Shown in pieces: positions 15,306 to 22,570 of a stretch of DNA of 32,585 bases (position 1 is the stretch's first letter; each line of letters starts with the position of its first letter). Under the pieces are notes generated by a model. That model ran no database searches, was not told where the DNA came from, and saw only the letters and a list, made by a program, of their open reading frames with translations. The position numbers and the translations under genes are program-made. Source of the stretch: Phycisphaera mikurensis NBRC 102666 (GTDB lineage: Bacteria > Planctomycetota > Phycisphaerae > Phycisphaerales > SM1A02); the NCBI GenBank assembly GCA_945870475.1, contig CAMBSR010000002.1:1-32585 (forward strand). The letters run 5' to 3'.

Positions 15306-16979
15306 ATGACCCGCGTCCTCCTCGTCGAGCCCGACCCCGCCACGCGTGACCGCCTGGCGCTCGGGCTGCGGCAGGCGAGGTTCGAGGTGCGCTCCTCCGG
15401 CGACGCCGAGGGTGGGCTGCGGCTGGTGGCCGAGGCGTATCCGGAAGTGGCGATCTTCAGCACCGAGCGTTCCGGCATGGAGCTCGCGGAGTTCTGCTCC
15501 AGCGCGCGCACGATCGCGGCGTCGGGAAGGCTGGCGGTGATCGCCCTGCTTCCCGTCGAGAGCCAATCCGCCGCAGATATCCGCGACGCGCTCCTGGCCG
15601 GCGCCGATGACGCGCTGGCCACCCCCGCGGATCCACACGCCCTTGTCGAGGCTGTCCGCGGCCGCGAGCGGCGCTTCCCGAACCCCGTCCCCACGGTGGT
15701 GGCGGACGCCGGCGCACACGCCGCCATCGAGGCCGCGCTTGCTTCCATGCACCGCCCGGCGCTCCTCTGCACGCTGGAACTCGAGGACGCCGCCGCCATC
15801 GCCTCGGTGGAAGGCTTCGAGGCACTCCGCGAGCTCGACGAACTCTGGCGAACCCGCATCCGCGCGCTCATCCCGGAGCAGGCCGCGCTCTTCCCGGGCT
15901 CCCGCGGCGAGGCCATCGTGCTGATCCCCGGCTCCGCCGCCGAACCGCGCGGACTGCTCGCCGCCCTGGGCGGCACGGGCCAGCCCGCGGTGCAGGTGGG
16001 CGCGAACGAACTGCGCATCCGTGCGGCGATCGGCGTACTCCGCATCGCGAGCGGCGAACCGATGCCGCCCATCGAGATCGCGATCGCACGCAGCCGCCAT
16101 GCGCTTCGCATGGCACGTACGAGTTCGCAGCCGCGCATCCACTTCTACGCGGAGGCCCAGGCCGAGGACGCGCTCCGCGACGCACAGCTCGCCACGATGC
16201 TGCAGCGTGCGCTCGAACAAGGCGCGTTCCGCCTCGTGTACCAGCCGAAGGTCAGCATCCTCACCGGCCGGATGGTGGGCGCCGAGGCGCTCATCCGCTG
16301 GACGCTCCCCACCACCGGCGAAGCCGTGCCGGCCAGGCGCCTGCTGGCCATCGCCGAGGACGCGGGACTGCTGGACGAGATCGGCAGCTGGGCCCTCCGC
16401 GAGGCGTGCCGCCAGTGCGCGGCCTGGTGCCTGGCCGGCTGCGAGCTTCCGGTGAGCGTGAACATCGCCGCCAGCCAGCTCCGGCGCGGCGACCTGGAGG
16501 ACGAGTTGCGCATGGCCCTGACCGAGTCTGCACTTCCAGGCCGCCTGCTCACGGTGGAGGTCCAGGAAGGCGTGCTGCACCAGGCAGGCGACGCCGTGCG
16601 CGTGCAGCTGGAAGCGATGCGCATTGCCGGCGTGCAGGTCTCCATCGACGACTTCGGCACGGGCATCGGCGGCTTCGACGTGCTGCGCCGCTTCCCCATC
16701 GACGAACTGAAGGTCGACCAGTCGGTGGTGGCGCGCCTCCCCGGCTCCGCCGAGGACCGCGCCATGCTCGACGGTGCGCTGCGCCACGCGCGCATGCTCG
16801 GCGTCGACTGCGTGGCCGAGGGCGTCGAGAACCCTGCGCAATGGGCGTTCCTGGCCGAGCGTGGCTGGCACGCCGCGCAGGGCTGGCACATCTCGCATCC
16901 GCTCGCCGGCGACCAGGTGCCGACCTTCGCGCGGCGCGATCCGGGCATCCTTGCCACGATCACCACGCCCGAGGCGTGA
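15306..16979 (+). CDS. EAL-domain cyclic-di-GMP phosphodiesterase with degenerate receiver domain
   Basis: This is a 557-residue cytoplasmic protein. Residues 1-120 have a receiver fold (RVLLVEPDP), but the phospho-acceptor position reads FSTERSGME (51-59), with Ser where Asp is expected, and the conserved Lys-Pro is Thr106-Pro. Phosphorylation is therefore unlikely. Residues 140-280 resemble a GGDEF-type fold with no recognisable GGDEF motif. The EAL domain (290-545) keeps all the usual metal and substrate residues: EAL (327-329), Asn386, VEVQEG (417-422), DDFGTG (448-453), Lys469, Glu505 and Gln525. It should hydrolyse c-di-GMP to pGpG. The signal it senses and the process it controls are not shown by its neighbours. 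It converges on the peptidase gene with a 12-nt gap. Confidence 0.92.
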   Translation: MTRVLLVEPDPATRDRLALGLRQARFEVRSSGDAEGGLRLVAEAYPEVAIFSTERSGMELAEFCSSARTIAASGRLAVIALLPVESQSAADIRDALLAGADDALATPADPHALVEAVRGRERRFPNPVPTVVADAGAHAAIEAALASMHRPALLCTLELEDAAAIASVEGFEALRELDELWRTRIRALIPEQAALFPGSRGEAIVLIPGSAAEPRGLLAALGGTGQPAVQVGANELRIRAAIGVLRIASGEPMPPIEIAIARSRHALRMARTSSQPRIHFYAEAQAEDALRDAQLATMLQRALEQGAFRLVYQPKVSILTGRMVGAEALIRWTLPTTGEAVPARRLLAIAEDAGLLDEIGSWALREACRQCAAWCLAGCELPVSVNIAASQLRRGDLEDELRMALTESALPGRLLTVEVQEGVLHQAGDAVRVQLEAMRIAGVQVSIDDFGTGIGGFDVLRRFPIDELKVDQSVVARLPGSAEDRAMLDGALRHARMLGVDCVAEGVENPAQWAFLAERGWHAAQGWHISHPLAGDQVPTFARRDPGILATITTPEA

Positions 16980-16991
16980 GCCGGTACGCGC

Positions 16992-19199
16992 TCAGCGGTC
17001 GATGCCCGCCAGGTCGAGGAAGAACGCCTGCTCCAGCGCAGCCTGCTGGAGCCGCTCGAAACGACCGCTCTTGCCGCCGTGCCCGGCCTCCATGTTGACG
17101 TGGAGCAGGAACGGGTTGCCGTCGGTGCGCAGCCGGCGCAGGCGGGCCACGTACTTGGTGGGCTCGTAGTACTGCACCTGCGAATCCCACAGCCCGGTGG
17201 TCACCAGCATGGCGGGGTACGCCTTCGCAGCCAGGTTGTCGTAGGGCGAGTACGAGAGGATGTAGTCGTACGCCGCCTTCGACTCCTTCGGATTGCCCCA
17301 CTGCGTCCACTCGTTGGTGGTGAGCGGGATGGTCTCGTCGAGCATGGTGGTCATGGCGTCCACGAACGGCACGTGGAGCGCCGTGCCCTTGTAACGGTCG
17401 CCGGCCTGGTTCGCCACCGCGCCCATCAGCAGGCCGCCCGCCGAGCCACCCGTGGCGAAGACGCGGTCGCCGCAGAAGCCGTCCTTGCGCAGGAAATCCG
17501 TGGCATCCACGAAGTCGTTGAACGTGTTCCGCTTGTGCATCAGGCGGCCGTCCTCGTACCAGTCCTGGCCCATGTCGGCACCGCCGCGCACGTGCGCCGC
17601 GGCGATCAGGAAGCCGCGGTCCATGAGGTTGATGGCGCCCATGTCGAACTCGGCGTCGGTGGGGATGCCGTACGCGCCGTAGCCCTCGATGCGCACCGGC
17701 GAGCGGTCGAACTTCTTCCACGCCGACTTGCGCCAGGAGAGCGACACCGGGATCCGCTTGCCGTCGCGGCTCGGCGCCCACACGCGCGCCGTGGCGTAGA
17801 GCGCGCGGTCGTAGCCGATCACCGGCTGCACCTTCCGCACGGTGCGCTTGCCGGTGGCCATGTCCACGTCCATGGTGGTGCGCGGCGTGATCATCGAGGT
17901 GTAGCCGATGCGCACCGAGCCGTTGGCGGCATCGAGGTTCTCGCCGAGGCCCATGGAGAACGCGGTCTCGTCGGCCGGCACCACGAAGCCGTCGCCGCCC
18001 GACCACGGCATGATGCGGATGCGCGCGTTCGCCTCCACGCGCTCAAGCACGGCGATGCCGCCATCGAAGGCAAGCGCCTGGTCCACGGCCGCGTCGGTGC
18101 GGTGCGGGAGGATGGGCAGCCACGCGGCACGGTCCTCGGGGTTCTGCTCGGGCGCGACGGCCAGCCGGAAGTTCCGGGCGCCGTCGTTGGTGCGCACCAG
18201 CCAGCGGCCGGCGCAGTGGTCCGCGTAGTTGCGCACGTTGGGGCGGCGCGCCAGCACCACGGTCGCCGGTGCGTCGGCCTGCTCGAGCGGCACGGCGCGG
18301 AGCTCGTTGGTGTCGTAGCCCTCCATCTCTATCAGCAGGTACTTATGGCTGCGGCTTGCGCCGATGGTGGTGAAGAGCGTCTTGTCGGGCTCGTCGTGGA
18401 CCAGCACGTCCTGCGCGACCGGCGTGCCCATCACGTGCCGGTACACCGGGCCGCTCTGGAGGAGGACCGGATCCTGCTTGATGTAGAAGACCGTCCGACC
18501 GTCCGCGGACCACTCCACGCTCTCCAGCACGCCCTCGATGCGGTCGGGGAGGACGGTGCCCGTGCGCAGGTCCTTGAAGCGCAGCGAATGGATGCGGCGG
18601 CCCGTCACGTCCTGGCTCCAGGCGAGCATGTGGCCGTCCGGGCTCACCGCGGTGTCTCCGATGCGCATGTAGTCCTCGCCCGTTGCGAGGGCAGGCACGT
18701 CGAGGATCACCTCCGGCGCGGCGGTCTCGTCCTGCGCCGCCGCCGTCCCGCGCTGGCGCAGGTAGGTCGGGTACTCCGCGCCCTGGTCGAAGCGCTGCCA
18801 GTACCAGTAGCCGCGGTCGTAGGCCGGGACGGTGGAATCGTCCTCCTTGATGCGCGCGCGCATCTCCTTCACGAGCGTCTCCTCGAGGGGGCGCAGCCGC
18901 GCCATCATGGCGTCGGTGTAGGCCACTTCGGCCCGCAGGTAGTCCATGACGTCGTCGCGCTTGTTGCTCGCGTCGTCGTCGCGAACCCAGTAGTACTCGT
19001 CGGTGCGGTCGCCGAAGGGGCTCTTGACCAGGTACGGCTCCTGCTTCGCCACGGGCGGCGTGGGCACGCCGTTGGCGGTGCTCACGGCCGCTGCCGGCGC
19101 GGCGCGCTCAGGCCCGGAACCACAGCCCGCGAGCGCAGTCGCCAGCATCAGGAGTGCAGAACCGGAGCGGACGCGGGCGAAGGCGTTGGTGCGCATCAT
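16992..19199 (-). CDS. Lipoprotein prolyl oligopeptidase (S9 family, oligopeptidase B-like)
   Basis: This serine peptidase (735 aa) should cleave short peptides, probably at the cell envelope. The N-terminus is a lipoprotein signal with lipobox LAGC (Cys26). A beta-propeller domain spans about 60-470, starting with DEYYWVRDDD (67-76) as in oligopeptidase B. The catalytic domain has Ser586 in GGSAGG, Asp672 in GLWDSQV and His707 in EAGHGGKSG, so the triad is intact. Two adjacent ATGs occur at 19199 and 19196. The second lies exactly 6 nt after a TATCGT hexamer, the spacing seen at other genes here, and may be the true start. Oligopeptidase B is usually cytosolic; the lipobox makes this copy a lipid-anchored version. 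An 8-bp hairpin lies immediately upstream of its promoter. Confidence 0.93.
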   Translation of the reverse strand: MMRTNAFARVRSGSALLMLATALAGCGSGPERAAPAAAVSTANGVPTPPVAKQEPYLVKSPFGDRTDEYYWVRDDDASNKRDDVMDYLRAEVAYTDAMMARLRPLEETLVKEMRARIKEDDSTVPAYDRGYWYWQRFDQGAEYPTYLRQRGTAAAQDETAAPEVILDVPALATGEDYMRIGDTAVSPDGHMLAWSQDVTGRRIHSLRFKDLRTGTVLPDRIEGVLESVEWSADGRTVFYIKQDPVLLQSGPVYRHVMGTPVAQDVLVHDEPDKTLFTTIGASRSHKYLLIEMEGYDTNELRAVPLEQADAPATVVLARRPNVRNYADHCAGRWLVRTNDGARNFRLAVAPEQNPEDRAAWLPILPHRTDAAVDQALAFDGGIAVLERVEANARIRIMPWSGGDGFVVPADETAFSMGLGENLDAANGSVRIGYTSMITPRTTMDVDMATGKRTVRKVQPVIGYDRALYATARVWAPSRDGKRIPVSLSWRKSAWKKFDRSPVRIEGYGAYGIPTDAEFDMGAINLMDRGFLIAAAHVRGGADMGQDWYEDGRLMHKRNTFNDFVDATDFLRKDGFCGDRVFATGGSAGGLLMGAVANQAGDRYKGTALHVPFVDAMTTMLDETIPLTTNEWTQWGNPKESKAAYDYILSYSPYDNLAAKAYPAMLVTTGLWDSQVQYYEPTKYVARLRRLRTDGNPFLLHVNMEAGHGGKSGRFERLQQAALEQAFFLDLAGIDR

Positions 19200-19202
19200 C
19201 GA

Positions 19203-19208
19203 ACGATA
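19203..19208 (-). promoter_or_regulatory. -10-like TATCGT for the oligopeptidase gene
   Basis: On the minus strand TATCGT ends 3 nt before the ATG at 19199 and 6 nt before the ATG at 19196. The 6-nt spacing matches putA, the exporter and the EAL gene. Confidence 0.45.
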
Positions 19209-19236
19209 GCGGGCCGCCCGGGAAGGGACGGCCCGC
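19209..19236 (-). terminator. GC-rich hairpin after the isc operon
   Basis: GCGGGCCG (19209-19216) pairs with CGGCCCGC (19229-19236), an 8-bp perfect stem with a 12-nt loop. It lies 45 nt past the iscA stop and directly abuts the next gene's -10-like element. No T-run follows, so its role as a terminator is tentative. Confidence 0.45.
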
Positions 19237-19281
19237 TGGGGGTTCTGTGGATGGACGGACCTCTGCCCGCCGGCACCGCGG

Positions 19282-19704
19282 TCAGGCGCTGAAGCTCGAG
19301 CCGCAGCCGCAGGTGGTGGAGGCGTTCGGGTTGCTGAAGACGAACCCGCGGCCCATGATCTCGTCCTTGAAGTCGATGGTGGTGCCGTTGAGGTACAGGT
19401 AGCTCTTGGGGTCGCAGACCACGCGCACCGTGAAGGTGCCCGGCTCGGCGACGGCCGTGGCGGTGCCGCCGGTGGCGCCCTCGACGCGGGTCAGGCCCTT
19501 GCCGTCGGCCGACGGACGGTAGCTGAACTCCCAGAGCTCATCGGTGTCCTTCTGGACCTCGGTGAGGTCGAGGATGTAGCTGAAGCCGCTGCATCCGCCG
19601 CCCTTCACGCCGACGCGGAGGCGGATCTTGTCCCCGTCCAGGCCCTGCTGGTTGACGATGTTGTTGATCTCGCGCGCGGCGGTGTCGGTGATGATGACTG
19701 GCAT
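19282..19704 (-). CDS. iscA: A-type iron-sulfur carrier IscA/ErpA-like, with insertion
   Basis: This 140-residue protein should receive Fe-S clusters from the scaffold and deliver them to apo-proteins. It starts with a typical IITDTAAREI (4-13) and has the three conserved cysteines: Cys38 (VKGGGCSG), Cys132 and Cys134 (CGCG). FKDEIMGRGFVFSNPNA (112-128) is also typical. Most members are about 107-115 aa. Here about 28 extra residues lie between the strand after Cys38 and CDPKSYLYLNGTTIDF, around residues 50-95 (ELWEFSYRPSADGKG and a Gly/Thr/Ala-rich loop). It is last in iscS-iscU-iscA, 34 nt after iscU. A GGAAAG about 10 nt before the ATG may serve ribosome binding. Confidence 0.92.
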   Translation of the reverse strand: MPVIITDTAAREINNIVNQQGLDGDKIRLRVGVKGGGCSGFSYILDLTEVQKDTDELWEFSYRPSADGKGLTRVEGATGGTATAVAEPGTFTVRVVCDPKSYLYLNGTTIDFKDEIMGRGFVFSNPNASTTCGCGSSFSA

Positions 19705-19738
19705 GGTGGTGTGCTTTCCGTAGGTGCGCTGTGACCGT

Positions 19739-20164
19739 TCAGTGCGCGGCGGCGGTCGTCTCGGCGACCACACCGTTCTTCTTGCGGTAATCGGCAATGG
19801 CCGCGCGGATCGAGTCCTCGGCCAGCACGCTGCAGTGGATCTTGACCGGCGGGAGGCTGAGCTCCTCGACGATCTGCGTGTTCTTGATGGTCAGGGCCTC
19901 GTCCACGGACTTGCCCTTGAGCCACTCGGTGGCCAGGCTGCTGGAGGCGATGGCGCTGCCGCAGCCGAAGCACTTGAACTTGGCGTCCTCGATGAGGCCC
20001 TGCTCGTTCACCTTGATCTGGAGCTGCATCACGTCGCCGCACTCGGGTGCGCCGACGATGCCGACGCCCACATCGGTGCGCTTGGCGACGTCCGCGCTGG
20101 TGCCGAAGCTGCCGACGTTGCGCGGGTGCTGGAAGTGATCGACGACCTTGTCCGAATATGCCAT
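19739..20164 (-). CDS. iscU: Iron-sulfur cluster assembly scaffold IscU
   Basis: This 141-residue scaffold builds 2Fe-2S and 4Fe-4S clusters using sulfur from IscS. It carries Cys42 and Asp44 (PECGD), Cys68 (FGCGSAIASSS) and Cys111 (VKIHCS), the three cluster ligands and assisting Asp. An additional Cys65 sits beside the second. The LPPVK motif (104-108), which binds the HscA chaperone in proteobacteria, is fully kept, although hscA and hscB are not in this window. An insertion of a few residues (TSADVAKRT, 22-30) and an Ala-rich tail are minor differences. The gene lies 74 nt after iscS and 34 nt before iscA on the same strand. It is of the IscU rather than SufU or NifU type. Confidence 0.97.
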   Translation of the reverse strand: MAYSDKVVDHFQHPRNVGSFGTSADVAKRTDVGVGIVGAPECGDVMQLQIKVNEQGLIEDAKFKCFGCGSAIASSSLATEWLKGKSVDEALTIKNTQIVEELSLPPVKIHCSVLAEDSIRAAIADYRKKNGVVAETTAAAH

Positions 20165-20239
20165 GGGTTCGTGTCCTGTTGGAGCGGCGGGGCCGCGGTG
20201 GTGCGGTGTTTCTGTCAGCGTGTCAACGCGCGGCGCGGC

Positions 20240-21478
20240 TCAGTGGGCCTGCCAGACGATCTTCGAGATGTCGATGCCTTCCTTGTGCAGGTCGAAGAGC
20301 GGGCTCATGGTGCGCAGGTGCTCCACGGCCTTCACGATCTGCTCGATGGCGAAGTCGACTTCCTCCTCGGTGGTCCAGCGGCCGAGCGAGAGGCGCAGCG
20401 AGCTGTGCGCCAGCTCGTCGCCGACGCCGAGGGCCTTGAGGACGTAGCTCGGCTCGAGGCTCGCGCTGGTGCACGCGCTGCCGGAACTGCAGGCGATGTC
20501 CTTGACGCCCATCATCAGGCTCTCGCCCTCGACGAAGCCGAAGGAGATGTTGCAGATGTGCGGCAGGCGCTTGTCGGCGTGGCCGTTGACCTGGGTGACC
20601 TCGATGCGCTTGCTGAGCTCGGTCTCGAGCTTGCGGCGCAGCTTGACCAGGCGCTCGCATTCCTGCTCCATGTGCTCCTTGCAGAGCTCGCAGGCCTTGC
20701 CGAAGCCGACGATGCCCGTGACGTTCAGCGTGCCGGAGCGCATGCCGCGCTCATGGCCGCCGCCGTCGATCAGGGCCTCGAGGCGCACGCGCGGCTTGCG
20801 GCGGCGCACGAAGAGCGCGCCCACGCCCTTGGGGCCGTACATCTTGTGGGCGCTCCAGCTCATGAGGTCGATGCAGTCGCGCTCGACGTCGGTGGGCATC
20901 TTGCCGACCCACTGCGTGGCGTCGGTGTGGAGGATGATCTCCTTCTCGTGGCAGAGCTTGCCGATCTGCGGGAGCTCGTTGATGGTGCCGATCTCGTTGT
21001 TGGCCCACATCAGGGTCACCAGGATCGTGTCCGGGCGGATGGCGCCGGCCACCATATCGGCGGTGATGATGCCGTCCTCGCCGGGCTCCAGGAAGGTCAC
21101 GTCGAAGCCCTCGCGCTGCAGGCGCTTGCAGGGGTCGAGGACCGCCTTGTGCTCGTGGGTGGCCGTGATGATGTGGCCGCGACCGGTCTGGCCGACGGGG
21201 GCCTTCGCGTACATCTCGGCGGCGCCCTTGATGGCCAGGTTGTTGCTCTCGGTGGAGCCCGAGGTGAAGATGATTTCCTTCGGGTTCGCGCCGATCAGGG
21301 CGGCAGCCTGCTCACGGGCCAGTTCGACGGCGTCCTCGCCCTCCCAGCCGAACTTGTGGTTGCGGCTGGCGGAGTTGCCGAACTTCTCGCTGAAGTAGGG
21401 AAGCATGGCCTCCACGACGCGGGGGTCGCAGCGGGTGGTAGCGGCATTGTCGAGGAAGATGGGGAGCTTGGGTGCCAT
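20240..21478 (-). CDS. iscS: Cysteine desulfurase IscS
   Basis: This PLP-dependent enzyme (412 aa) turns cysteine into alanine and passes the sulfur to IscU. It starts with APKLPIFLDNAATTRCDPRV. PLP-stacking His110 is in ATHEHKAVLD, the PLP lysine is Lys212 (SAHKMYGPKG), and the persulfide Cys336 is in SSGSACTS on a long loop, as in group I desulfurases. The C-terminus SPLFDLHKEGIDISKIVW matches IscS, which docks IscU there. The frame is open far upstream, but the ATG at 21478 aligns with the family start; earlier starts add an untypical basic leader. It heads iscS-iscU-iscA. Upstream TACACT (21557-21552) implies a leader of about 70 nt, possibly carrying regulation. No iscR is seen nearby. 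Confidence 0.97.
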   Translation of the reverse strand: MAPKLPIFLDNAATTRCDPRVVEAMLPYFSEKFGNSASRNHKFGWEGEDAVELAREQAAALIGANPKEIIFTSGSTESNNLAIKGAAEMYAKAPVGQTGRGHIITATHEHKAVLDPCKRLQREGFDVTFLEPGEDGIITADMVAGAIRPDTILVTLMWANNEIGTINELPQIGKLCHEKEIILHTDATQWVGKMPTDVERDCIDLMSWSAHKMYGPKGVGALFVRRRKPRVRLEALIDGGGHERGMRSGTLNVTGIVGFGKACELCKEHMEQECERLVKLRRKLETELSKRIEVTQVNGHADKRLPHICNISFGFVEGESLMMGVKDIACSSGSACTSASLEPSYVLKALGVGDELAHSSLRLSLGRWTTEEEVDFAIEQIVKAVEHLRTMSPLFDLHKEGIDISKIVWQAH

Positions 21479-21551
21479 GGTGTCTTGGGCGGCCTTCCCA
21501 GTGTCCGGCGCCTTCGCGGGCGGCCGGCGTTGAGATTCAGTCGCACCGCAC

Positions 21552-21557
21552 AGTGTA
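21552..21557 (-). promoter_or_regulatory. Putative -10 element of the isc operon
   Basis: On the minus strand TACACT lies 73 nt before the iscS ATG. A TTCTCA 17 nt further upstream (21580-21575) is a partial -35. The 183-nt gap to panC thus seems to hold two separate divergent promoters. Confidence 0.45.
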
Positions 21558-21646
21558 GGGCTGCCCGGCAGGGATGAGAAGGCTTTCATCGCGCGTTCTC
21601 CGCGAATTCTCGGACAGAACCCCCGCGCAGGACGCCCCGCGACCGC

Positions 21647-21652
21647 TATTGT
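21647..21652 (+). promoter_or_regulatory. -10-like TATTGT before panC
   Basis: TATTGT ends 9 nt before the GTG start at 21662, close to leaderless spacing. No ribosome site is visible between them. Confidence 0.4.
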
Positions 21653-21661
21653 GCGCCGCCC

Positions 21662-22504
21662 GTGCAGTTGATCCACGATCCAGCCTCGCTTGCCCCGTTC
21701 GCGGGATGCGCCCTGGTCCCCACGATGGGCGCGCTCCACGAGGGCCACGGCTCCCTCATCCGCCAGGTCCGCGGCCGCGGGATGCCCGTCGTCGCCACGG
21801 TCTTCGTCAACCCGACGCAGTTCGGCCCGCGCGAGGACTTCGCCAAGTACCCGCGCACGCTCGAGCATGACGTGGCGCTCGCCGAGCGCTGCGGCGCGGA
21901 CGTGGTGTTCGCACCCGCGGCGGAGACCGTCTACACCGATGGGCTCGAGGCTGCGCAACAGCACGCGGCGTCATGGCCGCTGCCCGCCGTCGCGCGGGAG
22001 CCAGGGCTCGAGGACGCGTGCCGCCCTGGCCACTTCAACGGCGTGTGCCAGGTGGTGGCGCGGCTCTTCGACCTCACGCGCCCTGCCCTCGCCGTCTTCG
22101 GCGAGAAGGACTTCCAGCAGCTGCGCGTCCTCACGCAGATGGTCACCGAATCCGGCGGCCGCTGGGGCGCACTGCGCGTCGAGCCCGGCGCCACGGTGCG
22201 CGAGCCCGATGGCCTGGCCCTGAGCAGCCGCAACCGCTACCTGCGCCCGGAACAGCGTGACCAGGCGCTGGGCCTGGTGCGCGCACTGCAGATGGCAGCC
22301 AGCGCGCAGCACCCACAGACCGCCGAACGCCTCATGCAGGAGACGCTCGCCGACCACGGCCTGGCCGTCGACTACGCCGTGGTCCGCGATGCCACCACGC
22401 TGCTTCCCGTGACCGGCTTCGAGCGCCCCACGCGTGCCCTCATCGCCGCGCGGCTCGACACCGTGCGCCTCATCGACAACATGGCCATGCCCGTCTGTCG
22501 GTGA
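21662..22504 (+). CDS. panC: Pantothenate synthetase PanC
   Basis: The product (280 aa, GTG start) joins pantoate and beta-alanine using ATP, the last step to pantothenate for coenzyme A. Conserved segments are all present: PTMGALHEGH (20-29, nucleotide site), FVNPTQFGPREDF (48-60), RPGHFNGV (near 120), FGEKDFQQL (near 145) and ALSSRNRYL (near 187). The length matches the family. Other pantothenate genes (panB, panD) are not adjacent, so it is a single-gene unit diverging from the isc operon. The GTG start is chosen because the N-terminus is family-like and because TATTGT sits 9 nt upstream. A 5-bp hairpin (22513-22527) followed by CATTCTT may act as a weak terminator. Confidence 0.96.
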   Translation: MQLIHDPASLAPFAGCALVPTMGALHEGHGSLIRQVRGRGMPVVATVFVNPTQFGPREDFAKYPRTLEHDVALAERCGADVVFAPAAETVYTDGLEAAQQHAASWPLPAVAREPGLEDACRPGHFNGVCQVVARLFDLTRPALAVFGEKDFQQLRVLTQMVTESGGRWGALRVEPGATVREPDGLALSSRNRYLRPEQRDQALGLVRALQMAASAQHPQTAERLMQETLADHGLAVDYAVVRDATTLLPVTGFERPTRALIAARLDTVRLIDNMAMPVCR

Positions 22505-22557
22505 GCGGCGCTCGCGGCCTTTCCGCGGCATTCTTGGAGCAATGAGGCCCATCCCGG

Positions 22558-22563
22558 TAGCAT
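22558..22563 (+). promoter_or_regulatory. -10-like TAGCAT, near-leaderless spacing
   Basis: TAGCAT ends 7 nt before the ATG at 22571. The gap TCGGGGC has no Shine-Dalgarno. Confidence 0.45.
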
Positions 22564-22570
22564 TCGGGGC

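Noticed and set aside
21479-21964. N-terminal extension of IscS from earlier start codons
   Set aside because: The added residues are basic low complexity and overlap panC. The family N-terminus begins at 21478.
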